Assembly (NCBI RefSeq): GCF_000814905.1
Contig: NZ_JXAG01000031.1
Coordinates: 110,540-174,539, forward strand
Origin: Enterobacter sp. Bisph1
Lineage (GTDB): Bacteria > Pseudomonadota > Gammaproteobacteria > Enterobacterales > Enterobacteriaceae
Length of the DNA: 64,000 nt
Direction of reading: 5' to 3'
Part shown: in pieces, positions 19,339-28,468 of the stretch
Layout: each line of letters opens with the position of its first letter
Numbering within the stretch: the stretch's first letter is position 1
Program-made: the position numbers and the translations under genes
Notes under the pieces: generated by a model
Seen by the model: the letters and a program-made list of their open reading frames with translations, nothing else
Database searches by the model: none
Told to the model about the DNA's origin: nothing

Positions 19339-20616
19339 ATGACTATTGTGATGACGCCGCCATCTGTGCTCTCCAGTCCGCAGCGCCGCTGCCAGGTGCT
19401 TTTGATGCTCGCCGTGCCGGGGCAACAAGTTACCATGGAACATATCAGCACGATAAATGGAGTGGACGAGGCCCTGGCCCGTCAGGATATCGCAGAAATG
19501 GAAAGCGAAATCCAGCGTTACCACCGGCTCTCTATCATCGTGCATCCTAATGGCAGCCTACGGATTGAGGGCGCTTCGCTCGATCAGCGCTTATGCCTGC
19601 TCCACTGGCTCAGGCGCGCGCTGCGTCTGTGCCCGCAATTTATCACCCATCATTTTACCCCGACGCTTAAAACCGCCCTTAAACAGCAGGGCATTGCCAG
19701 AACGTTATATGATGACACAAATCTGCTGGCATTAATCAACCTCTGCTCACGCCGCCTGCAGCGCGTGTTTGAATGTCGTGACACGCAGTTTCTGCGCCTC
19801 TACTTGCAATACTGCTTATTGCAGCATCATCACGGGCCGGCACCAGAATTTACCCCGGTGCAGCAAGCGTGGGCGCAGGTTCATGCCGAGTATCAGGCGG
19901 CGCAAGAGATAGTGCGTCACTGGCAACGGCGGGTGGTTAACTCTCCGGCGGAAAACGAACACCTCTTTTTATCGCTGCTGTTTATGCTGGTGCGCACGCC
20001 GGATCCGCTACGTGACGAACATCCCCAGGACAGGCGGTTACAGCGGGCTATTAAAAGCATGATTAGCCGCTTTCATCAGTTGGCGGGGCTGCGCTTTAGT
20101 GACGAGCATGGCCTGAGTAACCAACTCTATATCCATCTGGCGCAGGCGCTCGATCGCAGCTTGTTCGGTATTGGTATTGATAACAGCCTGCCGGAAGAGA
20201 TCCATTTGCTTTACCCGCGCTTGATGCGCACCACCCGCGCGGCACTGGAAGAGTTTGAGCAAGAGTACGCGCTGCGCTTTAGTGATGAAGAAGCAGGCCT
20301 GGTAGCGGTGATTTTTGGCGCGTGGCTAATGCAGGAGTGCGATCTGCAAGAAAAGCAGGTGGTTCTCATCACCGGGGAAGACAGCGCGCGCGAGCAGCAG
20401 ATCGAACAGCAGCTGCGCGAATTAACGCTGCTGCCCCTGAGTATTAAATATCTGCCGCTGGCGGAATTTCGCGATGCAGGCGCGCCAAAAGATGTGACAT
20501 TAATTATTACCCCCTACACCACGCCGCTGCCGCTGTTCTCACCGCCGTTGATTCACACCGACGGGCCGTTGAGCGGGCAGCAGCAGCAACATATCCGCGA
20601 TATGCTCGAAGGTTAA
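19339..20616 (+). CDS. csiE: CsiE, stationary-phase-inducible PRD-domain protein
   Basis: 425 residues, close in length to E. coli CsiE. It resembles PTS-regulation-domain antiterminators: a helical N-terminal region and two PRD-like segments (about 130-230 and 250-350, with conserved His residues such as YIHLAQALDRSLFGI). No RNA-binding CAT domain is obvious. In E. coli its expression needs RpoS and cAMP-CRP; its target is unknown. It is convergent with hcaT, with a 4-base overlap of the stop codons. Confidence 0.93.
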   Translation: MTIVMTPPSVLSSPQRRCQVLLMLAVPGQQVTMEHISTINGVDEALARQDIAEMESEIQRYHRLSIIVHPNGSLRIEGASLDQRLCLLHWLRRALRLCPQFITHHFTPTLKTALKQQGIARTLYDDTNLLALINLCSRRLQRVFECRDTQFLRLYLQYCLLQHHHGPAPEFTPVQQAWAQVHAEYQAAQEIVRHWQRRVVNSPAENEHLFLSLLFMLVRTPDPLRDEHPQDRRLQRAIKSMISRFHQLAGLRFSDEHGLSNQLYIHLAQALDRSLFGIGIDNSLPEEIHLLYPRLMRTTRAALEEFEQEYALRFSDEEAGLVAVIFGAWLMQECDLQEKQVVLITGEDSAREQQIEQQLRELTLLPLSIKYLPLAEFRDAGAPKDVTLIITPYTTPLPLFSPPLIHTDGPLSGQQQQHIRDMLEG

Positions 20617-21755
20617 CCGGCCTGCGCCGCCACTTTCGGGCGCAGGAACATCGCCGGAATAGCCAGCACCGCCATCACGAAAAACAGCCCCTGGTGCAGA
20701 TGTTCAAACAGGAAGCCTGCGATCATGGTCATTAATGCAATACTTCCTCCCATCGCTACTGCCGAGTAGACCGCCTGCAGGCGGATCACTTCGCTGCCCT
20801 GACGCGCCGAGATATAGCGCATCGCGGCGAGATGGCACACGGTGAAGGTGCCGCAGTGCAGGATCTGCGCGACAATCAACCACGGAAGTTCGGTGGTCCA
20901 GCCCATCAGGCTCCAGCGTATCAGCCCGGAGACGGCAGAGAGCAACAGCAAATCGCGCGCGCTAAAGCGACGAAACAGCCGGTGACTTAAAGCAAAAATC
21001 ACCACTTCCGCGACCACGCCCAACGACCATAAATACCCGACGGTAGACGCAGAATAGCCCGCCGACTGCCAGTAAATGGCGCTGAAACCGTAATAGGCCG
21101 CATGCGCCCCCTGCAGCAGCGACACGCAGGCCAGAAAACGCCAGTTCTGCACCACTAACAAACGCCATGCCTGCCAGCCTGCGCCGTCCTGGTGGCGGTT
21201 TTCGCCCTGCGGCAAGATTGCAGGGCGCAGCAGCATCCCCAGCAGCATCGATGCCGTCCCCAACGTCAGCAGCAGCAGAATGGCGTGATAATCAAACAGA
21301 CTTACCAGCTTACCGGTGAGCGCCGAGCCAATTACAAAGGCAATAGAACCCCACAGCCGCACGCGGCCATAATCCATCGGAAACTGTTTTTGCCAGGTGC
21401 CCGCCAGCGCATCCGTCAGCGGCACCAGCGGCGAGAAAAAGAGGTTAAAACCGATAATTATTGCCGCCAGCCACGCCACATGGGTTCCGGCATAAAAAGC
21501 CAGCGCGAAGATGAGCGTCAATAGCGCCAGAATGCGCAGGGCGGAGATCAAACGGGAAGGATCGCTGACGCGCGGGGCAATAAGCAGGCTACCAAGAAAA
21601 CGGGCAATAAGGCCTGCGCCAAGCAGCATGCCGATGATTTCCGGCGTAAGCCCAACGCCTTTGAGCCAGACGCTCCAGAAAGGTAAGAAGATTCCGTAGC
21701 TAAAAAAGTAGGTGAAATAAGCGAGCGCCAGCCAGCGCGTGGACTGCAAGACCAT
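20613..21755 (-). CDS. hcaT: HcaT, MFS transporter of the 3-phenylpropionate family
   Basis: 380 residues, twelve predicted membrane helices, proton:substrate symporter of the PPP subfamily of MFS. ATG 21755 is chosen over an upstream in-frame ATG at 21833 because it has a strong AGGAGG ribosome site and matches the E. coli N-terminus MVLQSTRWLAL. In E. coli it is assigned to 3-phenylpropionate uptake and neighbours the hca dioxygenase operon. That operon is not present here: rcnR follows directly. The real substrate in this organism is therefore open. Confidence 0.92.
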   Translation of the reverse strand: MVLQSTRWLALAYFTYFFSYGIFLPFWSVWLKGVGLTPEIIGMLLGAGLIARFLGSLLIAPRVSDPSRLISALRILALLTLIFALAFYAGTHVAWLAAIIIGFNLFFSPLVPLTDALAGTWQKQFPMDYGRVRLWGSIAFVIGSALTGKLVSLFDYHAILLLLTLGTASMLLGMLLRPAILPQGENRHQDGAGWQAWRLLVVQNWRFLACVSLLQGAHAAYYGFSAIYWQSAGYSASTVGYLWSLGVVAEVVIFALSHRLFRRFSARDLLLLSAVSGLIRWSLMGWTTELPWLIVAQILHCGTFTVCHLAAMRYISARQGSEVIRLQAVYSAVAMGGSIALMTMIAGFLFEHLHQGLFFVMAVLAIPAMFLRPKVAAQAG

Positions 21756-21860
21756 GATTTCCTCCTGAATGGAGGCGATAGTCTGGCGATAAATAGCGGA
21801 GCTGGCAAGAAACAATCTGGTAACAAGCATCAACTAACAAATGCCTGTAAACGCCGCTGA

Positions 21861-22133
21861 CTAACGAATATAAGAGTCCAGCACGCTCAGGACCACATCC
21901 AGATCCTCTTCCCGTTTTATTTCGTCATTCTCATGCACGATATGGTCGGTCAAATGGCCTTTGATCACCTCACGCATCAAACCATTTACCGCCCCGCGGA
22001 TGGCGGCTATTTGCTGCAAAACCTGGGCGCATTCATGAGGTTCATCGAGCATTTTTTTTAACGCGCCAACCTGCCCCTCTATTTTGCTCGCCCGCGCTTT
22101 AAGCTTTTTCTTGTCCCGGATGGTGTGCGACAT
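21861..22133 (-). CDS. rcnR: Nickel/cobalt-responsive repressor RcnR
   Basis: 90 residues, all-helical CsoR/FrmR/RcnR family. The Ni/Co ligands of E. coli RcnR are all present at the same positions: His3, Cys35, His60 and His64. When metal binds, it releases the rcnA promoter. It is divergent from rcnA across 140 bases that contain two perfect TACT-G6-N-AGTA operators. Confidence 0.97.
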   Translation of the reverse strand: MSHTIRDKKKLKARASKIEGQVGALKKMLDEPHECAQVLQQIAAIRGAVNGLMREVIKGHLTDHIVHENDEIKREEDLDVVLSVLDSYIR

Positions 22134-22201
22134 ACAGACCTCAATCGACAGTGCGTAAACGGCGTAAGCATACCATGCATCAACCTGAGCGCGTTTATTT
22201 C

Positions 22202-22216
22202 TACTGGGGGGTAGTA
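22202..22216 (+). promoter_or_regulatory. RcnR operator 1
   Basis: TACTGGGGGGTAGTA fits the RcnR consensus TACT-G6-N-AGTA exactly. It lies between divergent rcnR and rcnA. Confidence 0.95.
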
Positions 22217-22221
22217 TTTTT

Positions 22222-22236
22222 TACTGGGGGGGAGTA
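22222..22236 (+). promoter_or_regulatory. RcnR operator 2
   Basis: TACTGGGGGGGAGTA is a second exact match to TACT-G6-N-AGTA, 20 bases from the first, i.e. nearly two helical turns. It covers the likely rcnA promoter, as in E. coli. Confidence 0.95.
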
Positions 22237-22273
22237 GATTCTCGCGCACAATTATTAACAGAGAATTATTCTC

Positions 22274-23134
22274 ATGCATGACTTCACCACGCTGTTTCAG
22301 CAAGGGAACGCCTGGTTTTTTATTCCGAGCGCCATCCTGCTCGGCGCGCTGCACGGCCTCGAACCGGGGCACTCCAAAACCATGATGGCGGCGTTTATCA
22401 TTGCCATTAAAGGTACGGTTAAACAGGCCGTTATGCTCGGGCTTGCCGCCACGCTGTCCCATACGCTGGTGGTGTGGATGATTGCCCTCGGTGGGATGTA
22501 CCTCAGCCAAAAATTCACCGCCCAGGCCGTTGAACCCTGGCTGCAAATGGTATCAGCAGCGATCATCTTTGCGACGGCGATATGGATGTTTTTGCGTACC
22601 TGGCAAGGCGAACGCGGCTGGCTGGCGGGGCATCATCATGCCGATCGTGGGCATACGCATTCCGCTCCCCGTTTGGTGCTTCAACCAGCGCAACCGGCCA
22701 GAATGAGCGCCCAGCCAACAATTCTCTCCCTGCGAAAAGTGACGCCACAAGAGGAGTATCAGGATGCCCATGAGCGGGCGCACGCGCGGGATATTGAGCG
22801 ACGCTTTACCGGGGGAGAGGTGACTAACGCGCAGATCCTGCTGTTTGGCTTGACCGGCGGCCTGATCCCCTGCCCGGCAGCGATTACTATTTTGCTGATC
22901 TGTATCCAGCTTAAAGCCATTACCTTAGGCGCTACGCTGGTGGTGAGTTTTAGTGTTGGTCTGGCGCTGACTCTCGTCGCGGTCGGGGTTGGCGCAGCTA
23001 TCAGCGTACAGCAAGCGGCAAAGCGCTGGTCAGGTTTTAACCGGCTGGCACGTAAAGCGCCCTACTTTTCCAGCGCGCTGATTGCGCTGGTCGGCGTCTA
23101 TATGGCGATTCACGGCTACCACGGGCTGCAATAG
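22274..23134 (+). CDS. rcnA: Nickel/cobalt efflux protein RcnA
   Basis: 286 residues, polytopic inner-membrane exporter of the NicO family. HGLEPGHSKTM near residue 33 is the family motif on the first conserved helix. The loop at about 120-185 has a short His cluster (GHHHADRGHTH) and then polar sequence, less His-rich than in E. coli. LTGGLIPCPAAITILL is the second family signature. It pumps out Ni and Co. The rcnB gene that follows rcnA in E. coli is not seen; a terminator and glyA come next. Confidence 0.95.
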   Translation: MHDFTTLFQQGNAWFFIPSAILLGALHGLEPGHSKTMMAAFIIAIKGTVKQAVMLGLAATLSHTLVVWMIALGGMYLSQKFTAQAVEPWLQMVSAAIIFATAIWMFLRTWQGERGWLAGHHHADRGHTHSAPRLVLQPAQPARMSAQPTILSLRKVTPQEEYQDAHERAHARDIERRFTGGEVTNAQILLFGLTGGLIPCPAAITILLICIQLKAITLGATLVVSFSVGLALTLVAVGVGAAISVQQAAKRWSGFNRLARKAPYFSSALIALVGVYMAIHGYHGLQ

Positions 23135-23140
23135 GATGTA

Positions 23141-23172
23141 AAACAGCCCGCATTAAAAAATGCGGGCTGTTT
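23141..23172. terminator. Bidirectional terminator between rcnA and glyA
   Basis: AAACAGCCCGCAT and ATGCGGGCTGTTT form a perfect 13-bp stem around a 6-base loop, ending in T-runs on both strands. It serves convergent rcnA and glyA. Confidence 0.92.
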
Positions 23173-23187
23173 TGAGAGAGGATTAAC

Positions 23188-24441
23188 TTACGCGTAAACC
23201 GGGAAGCGGGCGCAGATATCCAGCACTTTCTGTTTGGTGCGCTCAATAACGGCTTCGTCATTGATGCTATCCAGCACGTCACACATCCAGCCAGCCAGCT
23301 CTTTCACTTCCGCTTCTTTAAAACCACGGCGCGTAACGGCCGGGCTGCCGATACGGATACCAGAGGTGACAAACGGGCTTTTCGGATCGTTCGGCACGCT
23401 GTTTTTGTTAACGGTGATGTTAGCGCGGCCCAGTGCGGCGTCAGCTTCTTTACCGGTGAGGTTTTTATCCACCAGATCCAGCAGGAACAGGTGGTTGTCC
23501 GTGCCGCCGGAAACCACTTTGTAACCGCGGTTCAGGAACACTTCTACCATCGCTTTGGCGTTTTTCGCTACCTGCTGCTGGTAGGTTTTAAACTCAGGCT
23601 CCATCGCTTCTTTCAGCGCAACCGCTTTACCGGCGATCACGTGCATCAGCGGGCCGCCCTGGCCGCCAGGGAAGACGGCGGAGTTGAATTTTTTGTACAG
23701 CTCTTCGCTGCCGCCTTTCGCCAGAATCAAACCACCGCGCGGGCCTGCCAGGGTTTTATGCGTCGTTGTAGTCACTACGTGGGCATGGGGAACCGGGTTC
23801 GGATAGACGCCAGCGGCGACCAGACCGGCAACGTGCGCCATATCAACAAATAGATACGCACCGATGCTGTCGGCGATTTCGCGCATTTTCGCCCAGTCAA
23901 CCACGCCGGAATAGGCGGAGAAGCCGCCGATAATCATTTTCGGTTTATGTTTCTGCGCCTGCTCATTCAGATCGTTGTAATCGATATGGCCGGTCTCATC
24001 GATGCCGTAAGGTACGATGTTGTACAGCTTGCCGGAGAAGTTCACCGGAGAACCGTGCGTCAGGTGGCCGCCGTGGGCCAGGTTCATGCCGAGCACGGTA
24101 TCGCCCGGCTGCAGCAAAGAGGTGTATACCGCGAAGTTAGCCTGAGAACCGGAGTGCGGCTGCACGTTGGCGTAATCGGCGCCAAACAGCTCTTTCGCGC
24201 GGTCAAGCGCCAGTTGCTCAACGATATCGACATACTCGCAACCGCCGTAGTAGCGTTTGCCCGGGTAGCCTTCGGCGTATTTGTTGGTCAGCTGAGAACC
24301 CTGCGCCTGCATTACACGCGGGCTGGTGTAGTTTTCGGAGGCGATCAGTTCAATGTGTTCTTCCTGACGTACTTTTTCCTGCTCCATAGCCTGCCACAGT
24401 TCGGCATCATAATCGGCAATGTTCATTTCACGCTTTAACAT
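23188..24441 (-). CDS. glyA: Serine hydroxymethyltransferase GlyA
   Basis: 417 residues from ATG 24441 ([15 protein letters not shown]), identical in length to E. coli. The PLP lysine lies in [15 protein letters not shown] near residue 229. It interconverts serine and glycine with tetrahydrofolate and is the main source of one-carbon units. The upstream region carries a promoter (24507-24535) and a PurR site (24554-24569). It is divergent from hmp. Confidence 0.98.
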   Translation of the reverse strand: MLKREMNIADYDAELWQAMEQEKVRQEEHIELIASENYTSPRVMQAQGSQLTNKYAEGYPGKRYYGGCEYVDIVEQLALDRAKELFGADYANVQPHSGSQANFAVYTSLLQPGDTVLGMNLAHGGHLTHGSPVNFSGKLYNIVPYGIDETGHIDYNDLNEQAQKHKPKMIIGGFSAYSGVVDWAKMREIADSIGAYLFVDMAHVAGLVAAGVYPNPVPHAHVVTTTTHKTLAGPRGGLILAKGGSEELYKKFNSAVFPGGQGGPLMHVIAGKAVALKEAMEPEFKTYQQQVAKNAKAMVEVFLNRGYKVVSGGTDNHLFLLDLVDKNLTGKEADAALGRANITVNKNSVPNDPKSPFVTSGIRIGSPAVTRRGFKEAEVKELAGWMCDVLDSINDEAVIERTKQKVLDICARFPVYA

Positions 24442-24506
24442 CCGCATCTCCTGACTCAGCTAACAAAACGACTCTTAACGAGGGCCCAATGTGGGGAACG
24501 GCTCAC

Positions 24507-24535
24507 AGTATAACTGATTAATAACCTGATAACAG
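24507..24535 (-). promoter_or_regulatory. glyA promoter
   Basis: On the minus strand CTGTTA, 17 bases, then TATACT. The same weak -35 and -10 with equal spacing occur upstream of E. coli glyA, where MetR activates. Transcription should begin near 24500, leaving about 60 bases of leader. Confidence 0.7.
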
Positions 24536-24652
24536 GTCTTGACAAAGGTTTTTACGCAAACGATTGGCTTCAAGCCAGGTAAGGGTTTCAGCGATGATGC
24601 CGTGAACGGTGAAAGCGGATTTCTTTTCAGGTTTGTGATGCAACTTATTCAT
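24518..24652 (-). CDS. Possible 44-residue small protein overlapping the glyA control region
   Basis: ATG 24652 is preceded by TAAAGGGA at ribosome-site distance and opens 44 codons to TAA at 24518. The product is basic at the start (MNKLHHKPEKKSAFTVHGII) and amphipathic afterwards (ETLTWLEANRLRKNLC). I do not recognise the family. The frame contains the PurR site and the -35 of the glyA promoter, so it cannot be on the main glyA transcript and would need a promoter further upstream; TACAAT at 24670-24675 is a lone -10 candidate. It could equally be a chance frame inside a conserved regulatory region. Confidence refers to it being translated. Confidence 0.35.
   Translation of the reverse strand: MNKLHHKPEKKSAFTVHGIIAETLTWLEANRLRKNLCQDLLSGY
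24554..24569 (-). promoter_or_regulatory. PurR operator of glyA
   Basis: ACGCAAACGATTGGCT read on the plus strand matches the PurR consensus ACGCAAACGTTTNCNT at 12-13 of 16 positions. It lies about 55-70 bases upstream of the inferred glyA start point, as in E. coli. Confidence 0.72.
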
Positions 24653-24680
24653 GATATGAATCCCTTTACATTGTACGCTC

Positions 24681-24708
24681 TTTACAACCCCGCTTATTGC
24701 GCTATAAG
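24681..24708 (+). promoter_or_regulatory. hmp promoter
   Basis: TTTACA, 16 bases, TATAAG. The -10 overlaps the first half of the NsrR site, so repressor binding blocks polymerase. Confidence 0.75.
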
Positions 24709-24728
24709 ATGCATTTAAAATACAACTT
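24706..24728 (+). promoter_or_regulatory. NsrR operator of hmp
   Basis: AAGATGCATTT, one base, AAATACAACTT: the first half is a perfect NsrR half-site and the second matches 9 of 11. In E. coli the same position of hmp is bound by the NO-sensing repressor NsrR. Confidence 0.85.
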
Positions 24729-24755
24729 TAAATGTTCTGAAAAAAAGGAAGCTCT

Positions 24756-25946
24756 ATGCTCGACGCTCAAACCATCGCTACGGTCAAGTCCACTCTCCCT
24801 TTATTAGCGGCGACCGGCCCTAAACTCACCGCACATTTTTATGACCGGATGTTTAGTCATAACCCGGAATTAAAAGAGATCTTCAATATGAGCAACCAGC
24901 GCAACGGCGATCAGCGTGAAGCGCTGTTTAACGCCATTGCCGCCTACGCCAGTAATATCGATAACCTGGCCGCGCTGCTGCCAGCAGTGGAGAAGATCGC
25001 GCAGAAGCACACCAGCTTCCAGATCCAGCCGGAGCAGTACAACATTGTCGGCGCGCACCTGCTGGCGACGCTGGATGAGATGTTCAGCCCGGGCCAGGAG
25101 GTACTCGATGCCTGGGGCAAAGCTTACGGCGTGCTGGCGGGGGTATTTATCAATCGTGAAGCACAAATTTATAGCGAACATGCCGAAAAAACCGGCGGCT
25201 GGCAAGGTACTCGCCCCTTCCGCCTGGTAGCGAAAACGCCGCAGAGCGCGTTGATTACCAGTTTTGAATTCGAACCCGTCGACGGCCAACCTGTCGCTGA
25301 CTACCGACCAGGACAGTATCTTGGTATCTGGTTGAAACCGGACGATTTCGCCAATCAGGAGATCCGCCAATATTCGCTGACCCGTCAGCCTAACGGCAAA
25401 AGCTACCGCATTGCCGTGAAACGCGAAGCGGGCGGCCAGGTTTCAAACTGGCTGCATAATAGCGCGCAGCCAGGCGACATTGTGCATCTGGCCGTTCCCG
25501 CCGGGGATTTCTTTATGGATGTGGCAAGCGACACGCCGATCACCCTGATTTCCGCCGGTGTCGGCCAAACGCCGATGCTGGCAATGCTCGATAGCCTGGC
25601 AGCAGCGCAGCATGCCGCGCAGGTCAATTGGTTCCATGCCGCGATGAATGGCGAAGTGCACGCGTTTGTCGATGAAGTCAGCAAACTGGGTGCCTCCCTG
25701 AGCCATTTTAACCAGCATGTCTGGTATCAACAGCCGTTAGCAACGGACATCAATTCTGGCCGCTATCAGAGCGAAGGGTTGATGGATTTAAAAGCGCTGG
25801 AGGGGTCATTCAGCGACCCGGCGATGCAGTTTTATCTCTGCGGCCCGGTCGGTTTTATGCAGTTTGCCGCACAACAGCTGGTGGAGCTTGGCGTCAATAA
25901 AGAGCAGATTCACTACGAATGCTTTGGCCCGCATAAGGTGCTGTAA
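24756..25946 (+). CDS. hmp: Nitric oxide dioxygenase / flavohaemoglobin Hmp
   Basis: 396 residues. A globin domain (about 1-138, with the haem-ligand histidine near 85 and EKTGGW at the linker) is fused to a ferredoxin-reductase-type FAD and NAD(P)H domain (about 150-396, with [10 protein letters not shown] for FAD and [14 protein letters not shown] for the pyridine nucleotide). It converts NO and O2 to nitrate. Ribosome site AAGGAAG. Divergent from glyA and under an NsrR operator. Confidence 0.98.
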   Translation: MLDAQTIATVKSTLPLLAATGPKLTAHFYDRMFSHNPELKEIFNMSNQRNGDQREALFNAIAAYASNIDNLAALLPAVEKIAQKHTSFQIQPEQYNIVGAHLLATLDEMFSPGQEVLDAWGKAYGVLAGVFINREAQIYSEHAEKTGGWQGTRPFRLVAKTPQSALITSFEFEPVDGQPVADYRPGQYLGIWLKPDDFANQEIRQYSLTRQPNGKSYRIAVKREAGGQVSNWLHNSAQPGDIVHLAVPAGDFFMDVASDTPITLISAGVGQTPMLAMLDSLAAAQHAAQVNWFHAAMNGEVHAFVDEVSKLGASLSHFNQHVWYQQPLATDINSGRYQSEGLMDLKALEGSFSDPAMQFYLCGPVGFMQFAAQQLVELGVNKEQIHYECFGPHKVL

Positions 25947-25954
25947 AGGCGTTT

Positions 25955-25976
25955 CCCTCACCCTGCGGGGTGAGGG
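25955..25976. repeat. Inverted repeat between hmp and glnB
   Basis: CCCTCACCC-TGCG-GGGTGAGGG is a perfect 9-bp stem with a 4-base loop in the gap of two convergent genes. It may act as a terminator, though U-runs are poor; it resembles dispersed enterobacterial hairpins. Confidence 0.6.
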
Positions 25977-25983
25977 AGAAAAA

Positions 25984-26331
<348 letters not shown>

Positions 26332-26396
26332 TTACACACTTTTGCCAGTCGGCTGCATCGTAATCGGTTGCTCACAGTACCATAATCATTTTGCCA

Positions 26397-27734
26397 TTAC
26401 TCTTTAAAGTCGTTGGCGTCCAGTTCATGGCGGGAGAGCAATTTATAAAATTCGGTGCGGTTGCGTCCGGCCATCCGCGCGGCATGCGTGACATTGCCTT
26501 TAGTGATTTGCAATAGCTTACGCAGGTAGTTCAGTTCGAACTGGTTGCGCGCCTCGACAAAGGTCGGCAGCGCCGTATTCTCCCCTTCCAGCGCCTGGTC
26601 AACCAGCGCATCGCTGATCACCGGCGACGAGGTTAGCGCCACGCACTGCTCAATAACGTTCACCAACTGGCGCACATTGCCGGGCCAGCTGGCGGTCATC
26701 AACCGTTTCATCGCATCGGTAGAGAAGGCGCGGACAAAAGGTTTATGCCTTTCCGCCGACTGGCGCAGCAGATGCGTTGCCAGCAGGGGAATATCTTCTG
26801 CCCGTTCCGCCAGCGCCGGGATCTTCAGGCTCACCACGTTTAAGCGGTAGTAGAGATCTTCACGAAACTCCCCGCGCGCCATCGCTTTTGGCAGATCGCG
26901 ATGGGTGGCCGAGATAATGCGCACATCAATGTCGATATCGCGGTTACTGCCCAGCGGGCGAACTTTGCGCTCCTGCAGCACGCGCAGCAGTTTAACCTGC
27001 AACGGGATCGGCATATCGCCAATCTCATCCAGGAACAGCGTACCGCCTTCCGCCGCCTGAAACAGCCCTTCGCGGCTGCTGACCGCGCCGGTAAAGGCAC
27101 CGCGCGCATGGCCGAACAATTCGGATTCGAGCAACTGCTCCGGTAAAGCGCCGCAGTTGATGGCGATAAAGGCGTTTTTACTGCGCGGGCTGGCGTTATG
27201 AATCGCCTGGGCGAGCACTTCTTTCCCGGTGCCGCTTTGGCCATTGATCAGCACGCTGACGTCCGATTGCGCCACCATTCGCGCCTGCTCCAGTAAACGC
27301 AGCATGATTGGGCTGCGGGTAACGATAGTTTCGCGCCAACCATCGTCCACGCCAGATCCGCTGTGCTCCAGCGCTTCGTCAATCGCTTTGTACAGCGCCT
27401 CTTTCTCCACCGGTTTGGTCAGAAAGCTGAATACGCCCTGCTGGGTAGCCGCTACCGCGTCGGGAATGGAGCCGTGCGCCGTCAGAATAATTACCGGCAT
27501 GCCCGGCTGTACCCGCTGGATCTCGGCGAACAGCTGCATGCCGTCCATCTCATCCATCCGCAGATCGCTTATCACCAGATCGACCTTTTCCCGCCCGAGA
27601 ATACGCAACCCTTCCTGGCCGCTTTCAGCAGTCACGATGCTATAACCTTCGCTGGTCAGGCGCAGCCCCAGCAGTTTCAGCAGACCCGGATCGTCATCCA
27701 CCAGCAACAGATGGGCAGGTTTACGACTGATCAT
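26397..27734 (-). CDS. glrR: Sigma54-dependent response regulator GlrR
   Basis: 445 residues. A receiver domain (phospho-acceptor Asp57 in LVISDLRM) is followed by an AAA+ sigma54-activating domain (Walker A GQSGTGKE, sigma54-contact GAFTGA, Walker [12 protein letters not shown]) and a C-terminal Fis-type HTH ([21 protein letters not shown]). It is activated by GlrK and drives the sigma54 promoter of glmY, found here at 30157-30172 with three upstream GlrR sites. The start overlaps the qseG stop by 4 bases. Confidence 0.97.
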   Translation of the reverse strand: MISRKPAHLLLVDDDPGLLKLLGLRLTSEGYSIVTAESGQEGLRILGREKVDLVISDLRMDEMDGMQLFAEIQRVQPGMPVIILTAHGSIPDAVAATQQGVFSFLTKPVEKEALYKAIDEALEHSGSGVDDGWRETIVTRSPIMLRLLEQARMVAQSDVSVLINGQSGTGKEVLAQAIHNASPRSKNAFIAINCGALPEQLLESELFGHARGAFTGAVSSREGLFQAAEGGTLFLDEIGDMPIPLQVKLLRVLQERKVRPLGSNRDIDIDVRIISATHRDLPKAMARGEFREDLYYRLNVVSLKIPALAERAEDIPLLATHLLRQSAERHKPFVRAFSTDAMKRLMTASWPGNVRQLVNVIEQCVALTSSPVISDALVDQALEGENTALPTFVEARNQFELNYLRKLLQITKGNVTHAARMAGRNRTEFYKLLSRHELDANDFKE

Positions 27735-28468
27735 GGTTTCACATCCTCCTGAGTCCCGTCGCTTTTCGCCGGGTGGGCGCTGTCCGGCAGATCGGTGGCG
27801 GCAGGTTTATTGCGTGTTGAAAGACGGCGCTCGATATCGGTGAGGTTTTCCAGCTTACGCGTGGTGGTTTCCAGCTGTTCGCGCAGGAACTGTTTCTGCT
27901 GGCGCAGGTTGTCCAGCTCGCTGTCGGAGGATTGCTGCAACTTCGCGTAGCGTGAACGCTCTTCCGCCAGCTGCAGTTGCGCTTTCTCGCCATCGCGCCA
28001 CAGTTGAAACAATGGACGAACCTGCGGCGAAATAGCCGGGCTTAACACGTCCAGCCGCTCGATGTAATCACGGCGCTCAAGGGGCGAAATTTTCGCATTC
28101 GACAGCAAAATCCCGCGGCGGAAAGTTGCCTGCCAGCTTTCGTCAGACCATGAACGCGCTTCGGCGCGCGCCACAGCGGGCGATAAGCGCTGAGCGCAAT
28201 CCATACCGCGCAGCCAGTAAAGCGGGTTATTGTCGACGTTGTGCCCGGACAGCGACCAGATATCATCGCAATCTGTGGAGAGGAAATCAGCCAGTTGATG
28301 TACAGGAAGTTGTTCTTCCCGTGCGTCGTGAATCTCGCTGGTCGGCTTTTGCGCTGCGCACGCTGCCAGCAGCAGGCAGGGAAGCACGCGAAGCCAGGCG
28401 CGTTGCTGTGTAACCGCGTTAATCACGCGAGAAGAAACATGCGACATACTTATCAGATTTAGATTCAT
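27731..28468 (-). CDS. qseG: QseG, outer-membrane lipoprotein of the GlrK system
   Basis: 245 residues from an ATG that shares a base with the glrK stop codon (TAATG), giving coupled translation. A second in-frame ATG at 28447 would give a product closer to the 237 residues of E. coli QseG, so the start is not certain. The lipobox LLLAAC is followed by Ala, fitting outer-membrane sorting. The mature part is helical with a coiled coil around LQQSSDSELDNLRQQKQF. In E. coli QseG contacts GlrK in the periplasm and is needed for its activation. Confidence 0.93.
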   Translation of the reverse strand: MNLNLISMSHVSSRVINAVTQQRAWLRVLPCLLLAACAAQKPTSEIHDAREEQLPVHQLADFLSTDCDDIWSLSGHNVDNNPLYWLRGMDCAQRLSPAVARAEARSWSDESWQATFRRGILLSNAKISPLERRDYIERLDVLSPAISPQVRPLFQLWRDGEKAQLQLAEERSRYAKLQQSSDSELDNLRQQKQFLREQLETTTRKLENLTDIERRLSTRNKPAATDLPDSAHPAKSDGTQEDVKP

